This document shows positions 1-5,097 of a stretch of 5,097 nucleotides of DNA, in pieces; position 1 is the stretch's first letter; every line of letters starts with the position of its first letter. The notes under the pieces were generated by a model, which saw only the letters and a program-made list of their open reading frames with translations, ran no database searches and was not told the origin of the DNA. Source of the DNA: Acidimicrobiales bacterium (lineage in GTDB: Bacteria; Actinomycetota; Acidimicrobiia; Acidimicrobiales; Poriferisodaliceae); assembly GCA_020631315.1 (NCBI GenBank), contig JAHDHM010000196.1, forward strand, positions 1,184-6,280. The letters run 5' to 3'. The translations under genes and the position numbers were made by a program.

Positions 1-2760
1 ACCGAACACGACGTCGTGATCCGCCCCGGCGTGGAGCTCGGGCCGTGGGATACCAGCTTTGCCATCGGAGCGAACTCGCCGGCCGGCGAGCGGGTCGTTG
101 CCTCGGCCGGCGCCGAGCCCGTCGCCTTCGCCGAGTCGGTGGCGGTCGACGTCAGCGCCAGCCTGCGGGTCGACCGGAACAATGGCGACGGCACCTACAA
201 CCTGCTCCACGTCGTCGAGGTCGAGAACACGAGCGACGTGCCGCTGCTGAGCGTTGACGTGACCGACGGCCCGGCGGCCGCGTTCGGCGACACCCTCATC
301 GACCGCGACACCCTCCTCCACAGCTGCGCCTGGGTTGATGCCGACCAGCCGCTGGCGCCCGGCGCCACCTGCGAGGTGCAATCCGACCTCCGGGTCCAGC
401 CGCTCGACGCGCTCGGTCCGTGGAGCGTCGCCACGTCGGTGGCCGCAAGCTCGCCGTCGGGCGAGGGCACCGCGGCCGACGTCGAAACCACCGAGGTCAC
501 CCTCACCGAGGCGCCGAACCTCACCCTCGCCACGACCGTGACGAGCGTCGAGAACAACGGTGATGGCTCATTCCGCATCGTGGTCGATCTCACCGTGGCC
601 AACGAGGGCGATGTCCGGGTCGACGACCTGACGCTCGACCTCGATCTCGCCGACGCGTTCGCCGGAACCGAATGGGGGATCGACGGCCTGATCAGCCGCG
701 ACTTCTCCGTCAACGACGAGTTCCCCCAGCTCGAGACCACCCAGCTCCTCTCGGATCCGACCAGCCTCCGCATCGGCAACGGCGGCACGCTCACGCTCGT
801 GCTGTCCCTCACGCCCGGGAGCGAGGTCGGTCCGTTCACCACCGACCTCCTCGCCACCGGCACGACACCCGCCGGGTTCCCCGTGGAGTCGACGATCGAG
901 GCATCGGTCGATCTGCCGGCCATCGGCGTCGAGGTGATCGGGCAGGCGACCACGAACAACCGAGATGGCTCCTACACGGTCGAGACGACCTACCGCATCG
1001 CCAACCGGGGCACGACGCCGCTCGAGTTCGTTCGTCTTGTCGAAGACGTCGTCGAGATCTACGGCGGGGCCCGCGTGCGGGTCGACGCCGTTGACGCCAC
1101 CGGCGTGACGCCGGTCAACCTGGAGCAACGAGAGCGCGGCTTTGATCTCCTGGAGTGGGGCGCAGCCCTCGAGGTGGGCGCCACCGCCGACGTCACCTCG
1201 GTCGTGGTGGTCACGCCGGGCAACGCGCTCGGGCCGTTCAACCCGACCGCCCGGGTCTCCGGCCTTTCACCGACGGAGACGGCGGTTGCCGACACGATCG
1301 TGGCGCCCGAGGCCGTGGAGTTCGTCGAACAGCCGGCGCTCCGGGTCGAACAACGACTCGTGGAGCGCCCGGTCTGGAACCAGGGTGGCCGCTTCGACGT
1401 CTCGTTCGCCATCGACGTGATCAACGACGGCGACGTCGAACTGCGCAACCTCCAGATTCGTCAGGACCTCCTCAATGCGCTCGGCTGGGGCTCGTCGATC
1501 ATCGTGCGGGACGTGCGCTCCGACCTGCTCACGCCCAACCGCGACTTCGACGGTCTCGGCGTGGCGCCGGCCGACCCGAACGCGACGGCCGACGCCAACG
1601 ACGACGCCGAGGACATCGAACCGATCGAGGACTTCGGCGACACTCGCCTGCTCGCCGGTTGGGACACACTCGCCGCCGACTCGACCGCCACCATCATCCT
1701 CGACCTCACCATCGCTCCCGAGAGCCGTGGCATTTACAACACCCGGGTCGTCGCGTCCGCCCTGTCGCCGGCTGGCACCGGCCTCGGCTCCGCGGGCGAC
1801 GAGATCGAGGCGACCACGCTCACCCGCCTGACCGTGCAGGGTGAGCTCGGAGTGGCGAAGCAGGTGCTCGGCGAACCCCGCGTCCGCGCCGACGGCAGCG
1901 TCGACGTGACCTACGAGATCTACGTCGAGAACGCCGGTCCCTTCCCTCTGTCGGAGGTCGCCGTCCACGATCAGCTGAGCCAGGCGTTCGGCATCGGCGC
2001 CACCTTCGTGACGTCGCGGGTCCGCGCCGACGCCGACGGCCCGTGCGTCGGTCTCACCAGCTCCAGCTTCGATGGCGGCACCATCGACCCGGTGCTCGTG
2101 TCCCGGGTGGAGCTCCGGCCGGGCGAGTCGTGCCGTCTGCAATACGATGCCATCGTCACGCCGTCCAAGCCGTTCCCCGGCCCGTTCCGGAGCTCGGCGT
2201 TCGCCATCGGCTCCGATCCCTTCGCCGGCACGGTCATCGACGACTCGACCGACGGCACCGACCCCGACCCCGACGGCAACCAGGAGCCTGGCGACAACGA
2301 CCTCGCCACCGCGGTAGGGGTCGAACTCCCGGAGCCGTCGGCCACCGTGTCGATGACGACCCGCTCGATCGAACCGGCTGCCTCCGCCGGCTGGTTCGAC
2401 ATCACCTACGACATCGAGGTCACGAACACCGGCCTCATCGACCTTCGCTCCACCCGGCTCGCGGCCGACCTCGACGAGCAGTGGCCGGTGTCGTTCCGGG
2501 TCCGCTCGGTCGGCAGCGACGACCTGCGGACAAACGAGACGTTCAACGGCGGCCGCGACATCCGGCTGCTCTCCACGCAGAACGTGCTCCGCGCCGGCGC
2601 CACCGCCACGGTCGAGATGGTCGTACGGACCCGACGTCCCGCCGACAACCAACTCACCACGATCGTGGATTTCGACGCCGTCTCGGTGGTCGGCGATCCG
2701 ATCAGCACCAACTCGGCCACGGCACCGTCGCCGGACGGCACGCTCACCGAGTTCCCAACC
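1..2760 (+). repeat. Degenerate protein-level tandem repeats of about 125-170 codons
   Basis: The repeats are visible in translation but not as DNA direct repeats, so the duplications are old. Marker motifs are NNxDG[ST][YF] at residues 55, 180 and 314 (numbered from the GTG at 16), and LGPW, VGPF, LGPF and PGPF near 133, 271, 405 and 721. Copies 4 to 6 are more divergent: copy 4 has WNQGGRF in place of NNGDG and an acidic Asp/Asn insertion at 519-539, copy 5 ends in an Asp-rich DSTDGTDPDPDG segment near 743-754, and copy 6 lacks the GPF box. The Asp-rich segments could bind calcium, as in similar linkers of other DUF11 proteins, but this is inferred. Confidence 0.75.
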
Positions 2761-3078
2761 GACGAGGCCACCGCAACGAGCGGCGCCTGGTGGGACACGC
2801 TCAGTGAAGAGGAACAGCAGATGTTCATGCTCGGCGGCGCAACCTTCGCCGTCATCCTCCTGGCGATGGCGGTCAGCCTGCGACGTCGCTGGCTCCGGTT
2901 CGCGGCCCGACGAGCCGCCCGCAAGGCAGAAGCCGAGGTGGTGATCGACCTCCGGGACGACGTCATCGACCTCCGCGACAGCCCCGGCCACCACCACCAG
3001 GACGCTGGGGCGGACGGTCATCCACCTCGACGCCGTCGCATCCGGCCCCGCAAGGACGAAGCCGCACCCCGAAGCTGA
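1..3078 (+). CDS. Large surface protein with DUF11-like repeats and C-terminal membrane anchor (5' partial)
   Basis: The frame is open from base 1 and the first residues already fall inside a repeat, so the true start is upstream; the GTG at 16 is probably internal. Numbering residues from that GTG, the protein has a repeat remnant (1-37) and six degenerate repeats beginning near 42, 168, 302, 441, 609 and 773. Each has an N-terminal strand block like YxIxVxNxGxxxLxxxxxxDxLxxAFG, and most end in a block like VxPGxxLGP[FW]xTxxxAxxxSPAG. This resembles DUF11/CARDB-type beta-sandwich domains of secreted proteins. A hydrophobic helix (936-955) followed by RRRW and a basic tail gives an outside-to-inside C-terminal anchor; there is no LPxTG sortase motif. 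The tail carries VIDLRD twice (976-981, 983-988). The only four cysteines are paired in repeats 1 and 5. A surface stalk or adhesin role is inferred; ligand and partner are unknown. Confidence 0.85.
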   Translation, partial: TEHDVVIRPGVELGPWDTSFAIGANSPAGERVVASAGAEPVAFAESVAVDVSASLRVDRNNGDGTYNLLHVVEVENTSDVPLLSVDVTDGPAAAFGDTLIDRDTLLHSCAWVDADQPLAPGATCEVQSDLRVQPLDALGPWSVATSVAASSPSGEGTAADVETTEVTLTEAPNLTLATTVTSVENNGDGSFRIVVDLTVANEGDVRVDDLTLDLDLADAFAGTEWGIDGLISRDFSVNDEFPQLETTQLLSDPTSLRIGNGGTLTLVLSLTPGSEVGPFTTDLLATGTTPAGFPVESTIEASVDLPAIGVEVIGQATTNNRDGSYTVETTYRIANRGTTPLEFVRLVEDVVEIYGGARVRVDAVDATGVTPVNLEQRERGFDLLEWGAALEVGATADVTSVVVVTPGNALGPFNPTARVSGLSPTETAVADTIVAPEAVEFVEQPALRVEQRLVERPVWNQGGRFDVSFAIDVINDGDVELRNLQIRQDLLNALGWGSSIIVRDVRSDLLTPNRDFDGLGVAPADPNATADANDDAEDIEPIEDFGDTRLLAGWDTLAADSTATIILDLTIAPESRGIYNTRVVASALSPAGTGLGSAGDEIEATTLTRLTVQGELGVAKQVLGEPRVRADGSVDVTYEIYVENAGPFPLSEVAVHDQLSQAFGIGATFVTSRVRADADGPCVGLTSSSFDGGTIDPVLVSRVELRPGESCRLQYDAIVTPSKPFPGPFRSSAFAIGSDPFAGTVIDDSTDGTDPDPDGNQEPGDNDLATAVGVELPEPSATVSMTTRSIEPAASAGWFDITYDIEVTNTGLIDLRSTRLAADLDEQWPVSFRVRSVGSDDLRTNETFNGGRDIRLLSTQNVLRAGATATVEMVVRTRRPADNQLTTIVDFDAVSVVGDPISTNSATAPSPDGTLTEFPTDEATATSGAWWDTLSEEEQQMFMLGGATFAVILLAMAVSLRRRWLRFAARRAARKAEAEVVIDLRDDVIDLRDSPGHHHQDAGADGHPPRRRRIRPRKDEAAPRS

Positions 3079-3093
3079 GCTGCGTCAGCTCCG
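3070..3093. terminator. Hairpin spanning both convergent stop codons, candidate bidirectional terminator
   Basis: AGCTGA (3073-3078) and TCAGCT (3085-3090) form a perfect 6-bp stem around a 6-base loop, and two more pairs form beyond one mismatch (C3070-G3093, G3071-C3092). Each arm contains the stop codon of one gene: TGA of the surface gene and, on the other strand, TGA of rpiB. No T-run follows on either strand, so it does not fit a classical intrinsic terminator. The symmetry partly results from both genes ending in an AGC Ser codon and TGA. Confidence 0.35.
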
Positions 3094-3531
3094 CTCGTCC
3101 TCGATCGCCATCACCTGATCGACGCGGCGCTGATGCCGGCCGCCCTCGAACTCGGTCGAACCGAACAACTCGACGATCTCCTCGGCCACGCCCGTACCGA
3201 CGACCCGAGCGCCGATCGAGAGCACGTTGGCGTCGTTGTGCGCCCGGGCCATCCGAGCCGTGTAGAGGCAGTTGCACAAGGCCGCCCGCACACCTCGCAC
3301 CTTGTTGGCGGCGAGCTGCTCGCCCTGACCGGAACCGCCCATGACGATGCCCCAGTCGGCCTCGCCCGCCACCACGGCCCGACCGACGTTGGCACAGAAC
3401 TCGGGGTAGTCGACCGACTCGGTCGAGTCGGTACCCAGGTCGAGAACCTCATGTCCCTGAGCCGTCAAATGGTCGATCAGATGGGCCTTCAGATCGAAGC
3501 CGGCGTGGTCACTTCCGAGTGCGATGCGCAT
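3085..3531 (-). CDS. rpiB: Ribose-5-phosphate isomerase B
   Basis: This cytoplasmic enzyme interconverts D-ribose 5-phosphate and D-ribulose 5-phosphate in the non-oxidative pentose phosphate pathway. The 148-residue product matches the usual length of about 150. It begins MRIALGSDHAG, with the SDHAG signature at residues 7-11. GGSGQGEQ at 65-72 puts glutamate (E71) where the Mycobacterium tuberculosis enzyme has its catalytic base Glu75; E. coli RpiB instead uses Cys66, which aligns with G65 here. AANKVRGVRAALC (74-86), ARAHNDAN (H98, proposed ring opening) and HQRR (133-136, phosphate binding) are also present. The frame stays open upstream, but this ATG matches the family N-terminus and has a purine-rich Shine-Dalgarno sequence. 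The gene converges on the surface gene and diverges from the TadE pair, so it is probably transcribed alone. LacA/LacB galactose-6-phosphate isomerases are related but less likely. Confidence 0.96.
   Translation of the reverse strand: MRIALGSDHAGFDLKAHLIDHLTAQGHEVLDLGTDSTESVDYPEFCANVGRAVVAGEADWGIVMGGSGQGEQLAANKVRGVRAALCNCLYTARMARAHNDANVLSIGARVVGTGVAEEIVELFGSTEFEGGRHQRRVDQVMAIEDERS
3413..3432. repeat. Perfect 8-bp inverted repeat inside rpiB
   Basis: ACCGACTC (3413-3420), a 4-base spacer GGTC, and GAGTCGGT (3425-3432) form a perfect inverted repeat within early rpiB codons, encoding the G-T-D-S-T-E-S-V stretch near residues 33-40. It could fold in the rpiB mRNA. It falls in a poorly conserved loop of the enzyme, so an incidental origin from repeated GAC/TCG codons is possible. 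Confidence 0.4.
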
Positions 3532-3540
3532 GGCCGCATT

Positions 3541-3550
3541 CTTCCCTCCC
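3541..3550 (-). promoter_or_regulatory. Ribosome binding site of rpiB
   Basis: On the minus strand the bases read GGGAGGGAAG, ending 9 bases before the ATG at 3531. This purine run supports that ATG over the longer open frame upstream. An ATG 8 bases further upstream (3539-3537) is out of frame. Confidence 0.6.
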
Positions 3551-3583
3551 GAAGGGACCACATCCCAATCCGAGCGGGGGTCT

Positions 3584-3610
3584 GGGCCGAACGGCCCGAT
3601 TGTCCGTTCG
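3584..3610. promoter_or_regulatory. Overlapping inverted repeats between rpiB and the TadE-like genes
   Basis: Two perfect inverted repeats share bases 3588-3594. One is GGGCC-GAAC-GGCCC (3584-3597), a 5-bp stem with a 4-base loop. The other is CGAACGG-N9-CCGTTCG (3588-3610), with 7-bp arms and centres 16 bases apart. The larger one has the geometry of an operator for a dimeric regulator and lies between the two divergent genes. If transcribed, the two would be mutually exclusive hairpins. No convincing -10/-35 pair was recognised nearby. Confidence 0.35.
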
Positions 3611-3649
3611 CCTGTACACCTTTCGCCGGGACGTGCCGATACGCCCAGC

Positions 3650-4249
3650 ATGAGGTCTCCCCTTCGCTTGAGGCGTTTTGCGCCCACTCGGTCGCCCGAG
3701 CGCACCCGTACCCGCCGCGCATTGCGGGAGCGGGGCGCATCGACCGTCGAGTTCGCCCTCGTCTCGCCACTGTTCTTCCTCATCCTCTTCGGCGGCATCG
3801 AGCTCGGACTCATGTTCCGCGGCAACCTCTCGGTCGAGGACATGACCCGCAACGCCGCCCGAGTGGCGTCGATCGTGCGAGACGACCCCGAAGCCGACCG
3901 CTTCATTCTCCGCGAGATCAACAACCGGACCCGGAGCCTCAACGGCGAGATCGTGAACGTCGTGATCTTCAGCGGCACGACCCTCGACGCCGAGATGCCG
4001 GCCGGCTGCATCAGCGCCGCCGGCGACCCCGTCGACATCAGCAACGTGTGCAACTCCTACTCGGCCGCCGACGTCGAAGCCATCGCCGGTGGCGGTGGAA
4101 CCCTGGGCTCGGCCCTCACCGACGCCGAACGCGAACAGTGGGACATCATCGGCATCACCGTCTTCTACCGACAGGATTCGATCACCGGAGTGATCGACGG
4201 TGTCACCCTCTCCTCGACCACGGTCGAGGTCATCGAGCTGGATCTCTGA
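3650..4249 (+). CDS. TadE-like pseudopilin, first of tandem pair
   Basis: This 199-residue protein has a basic N-terminus (1-28), then RERG-ASTVEFAL, where a cut after G29 leaves glutamate (E34) at +5. That is the usual arrangement of TadE/TadF pseudopilins processed by the TadV prepilin peptidase. A single hydrophobic helix follows (about 33-56, ending GGIELGLMF), then an exported domain. C120 and C134 lie in GCISAAG...NVCNSYSAAD, and VFYRQDSITG (171-180) also recurs in the next gene. Minor pilins of this type are thought to help assemble Tad pili. The ATG at 3650 was chosen because the 42 codons before it, back to ATG 3524, are poor in GC3 (about two thirds) and overlap the rpiB start; the Shine-Dalgarno sequence is weak. 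It starts divergently from rpiB and is probably co-transcribed with the next gene, 3 bases away. Confidence 0.88.
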   Translation: MRSPLRLRRFAPTRSPERTRTRRALRERGASTVEFALVSPLFFLILFGGIELGLMFRGNLSVEDMTRNAARVASIVRDDPEADRFILREINNRTRSLNGEIVNVVIFSGTTLDAEMPAGCISAAGDPVDISNVCNSYSAADVEAIAGGGGTLGSALTDAEREQWDIIGITVFYRQDSITGVIDGVTLSSTTVEVIELDL

Positions 4250-4252
4250 GCC

Positions 4253-5097
4253 ATGCGACTCAATTCGGTGAAGAAACTCGAGAACCATGCCGACGCTGGC
4301 CCCATGAACAGTCGTCTCGATCGCTTGCGTGCTCATCGCCGCTTGGCGCGTGACCGCGGTGCCGTGCTCGTCGAAGCCGCCATCGCAATCCCGCTCCTCT
4401 TGTTCCTGATCTTCGGTGCCATCGAGCTCGGCATGGCGTGGGAAGCCCGAAGCTCATCGACGAGCGGTGTGCGTACCGGCCTGCTCCGAGCCGCGTCCCT
4501 CGGCGACGCCCCCGAGACCGACCTGCGCGTGCTGCAGTCCGTCATCGGCGAGATCGGACCCGAGAACGTGGACGGCATCGCCTGGATCGTCATCTTCGAC
4601 GCGAACACCACGGACCCCGACACGGTGATCACCAGCTGTGCTTCGGCGGCCGGATCCGGCGGTGGTCGTGGGCTCGCCAACCTCTGCAACGCCTATGACA
4701 CCGCCGATTTGGTGAATGTGGTCGGTGCGAACGCAGCCACCGCGATTACGATCGACGACTTCGACGATGGCACCAACGGCGATGAAGCCGCTGGCACCTA
4801 CGACTGCGACGTCACCAAGATCGACAGCAAGTTCTGCTCGGGCGACCGTCTCACGGCCGGCGCGATCAACATTGGCGTCGCGGTCCGGTACCACCAGGAC
4901 TGGACGACCGGCATCCTCCCGGGCAACGGCAACACGTTCACCGAGTACGCGATCTCTTCGACGCTCGTCGGCGAGCAGGCTGCGTCGGTGGCCACCGCGC
5001 CGCCGGCCACGACGACGACCACCGCGGCGCCGACGACGACGACGACCACGACCACGACGACGACCACGACCACGACCACGACCTCCACCACCACGAC
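4253..5097 (+). CDS. TadE-like pseudopilin with threonine-rich tail (3' partial)
   Basis: The frame is open to the window end, so at least 281 residues are seen and the stop is missing. After a basic N-terminus comes ARDRG-AVLVEAAIAIP, with glutamate (E41) at +5 after G36, then a hydrophobic helix (about 40-63, ending FGAIELGMAW). The exported domain repeats features of the upstream protein: TSCASAAG...NLCNAYDTAD (C128, C144) and VRYHQDWTTGI (210-220). It has an extra cysteine pair, C184 and C194. From about residue 253 it becomes almost pure Thr. TadE/TadF proteins are usually much shorter, so the tail is an added stalk or linker. The start is uncertain: ATG 4253 lies 3 bases after the upstream stop and suits translational coupling, while ATG 4304 would remove 17 residues with weaker GC3; neither has a clear Shine-Dalgarno sequence. 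It probably shares an operon and machinery with its neighbour. Confidence 0.83.
   Translation, partial: MRLNSVKKLENHADAGPMNSRLDRLRAHRRLARDRGAVLVEAAIAIPLLLFLIFGAIELGMAWEARSSSTSGVRTGLLRAASLGDAPETDLRVLQSVIGEIGPENVDGIAWIVIFDANTTDPDTVITSCASAAGSGGGRGLANLCNAYDTADLVNVVGANAATAITIDDFDDGTNGDEAAGTYDCDVTKIDSKFCSGDRLTAGAINIGVAVRYHQDWTTGILPGNGNTFTEYAISSTLVGEQAASVATAPPATTTTTAAPTTTTTTTTTTTTTTTTTSTTT
5009..5097 (+). repeat. ACG/ACC trinucleotide tract encoding a threonine run, reaching window end
   Basis: From 5009 nearly all codons are ACG or ACC. Five Thr codons are followed by Ala-Ala-Pro, then 17 consecutive Thr codons (5033-5083), one Ser and further Thr to the window edge. The mix of ACG and ACC suggests selection for threonine, not a pure microsatellite, although slippage could still vary its length. 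Thr/Ser/Pro-rich tracts are common O-glycosylated linkers in actinobacterial secreted proteins. Confidence 0.85.

Noticed and set aside
1267..3021. 584-codon open frame on the minus strand opposite the surface gene
   Set aside because: Its translation is low-complexity, rich in Arg, Gly and Val, with no recognisable domain. High GC3 in the real gene removes stops from the opposite strand, which explains the length.
3613..3618. TGTACA palindrome upstream of the first TadE-like gene, as an operator
   Set aside because: Six bases is too short to be meaningful alone, and no second copy was seen nearby.
3524..3649. N-terminal 42-residue extension of the first TadE-like protein
   Set aside because: It overlaps the rpiB start, has low GC3 compared with the gene body, and would put an unusually long segment before the processing site.
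3085..4053. N-terminally extended rpiB of 322 residues
   Set aside because: The extra 174 residues run antisense to the TadE-like gene and match nothing in the family. The MRIALGSDHAG start fits the usual length and has a ribosome binding site.
3133..4353. 406-codon plus-strand open frame crossing rpiB and both TadE-like genes
   Set aside because: It overlaps well-supported genes on both strands, and its C-terminal half is Arg/His-rich shadow translation.
4798..5094. Minus-strand frame encoding a polyvaline protein
   Set aside because: It is the reverse complement of the ACG/ACC threonine tract and has no independent support.

Overview
The window looks like chromosomal DNA from a high-GC actinobacterium. 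Third codon positions in the real genes are overwhelmingly G or C. The ribose-5-phosphate isomerase is of the mycobacterial (glutamate-base) type. A threonine-tract tail on a secreted protein and TadE-type pseudopilins are both common in Acidimicrobiia (Ilumatobacter-like bacteria). That taxonomic placement is an inference and could be wrong below phylum level.

Layout. (1) Positions 1-3078, plus strand: the 3' part of a very large cell-surface gene. It encodes at least six degenerate copies of a DUF11-like beta-sandwich repeat, one C-terminal membrane helix and a basic cytoplasmic tail; its start lies before the window. (2) Positions 3085-3531, minus strand: rpiB, a complete 148-residue isomerase of the pentose phosphate pathway, converging on the surface gene with only 6 bases between the stop codons. 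A short hairpin spans both stops. (3) Positions 3532-3649: a divergent intergenic region with a good Shine-Dalgarno sequence for rpiB and two overlapping inverted repeats. (4) Positions 3650-4249 and 4253-5097 (runs off the end), plus strand: two tandem TadE-like pseudopilin genes in the same frame, 3 bases apart. They share an N-terminal G/A-x3-E processing motif, a paired-cysteine motif and a V-x-Y-x-Q-D-x-x-T-G-[IV] block, so they are paralogues. The second has a long, nearly pure threonine tract reaching the window edge.

How the genes may work together. The two TadE-like proteins are probably minor pilins or membrane-anchored components of a Tad (tight adherence, type IVc) pilus or a related secretion system. 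The large repeat protein is a surface-exposed, membrane-anchored protein, possibly a stalk or adhesin. The loci surround a metabolic gene, so a functional link between the surface gene and the Tad genes is only suggested by proximity. No RNA genes, CRISPR arrays, insertion sequences or phage genes were seen. The most unusual items are the large repeat protein, the threonine-tailed TadE-like protein and the shared cysteine motif of the TadE pair.
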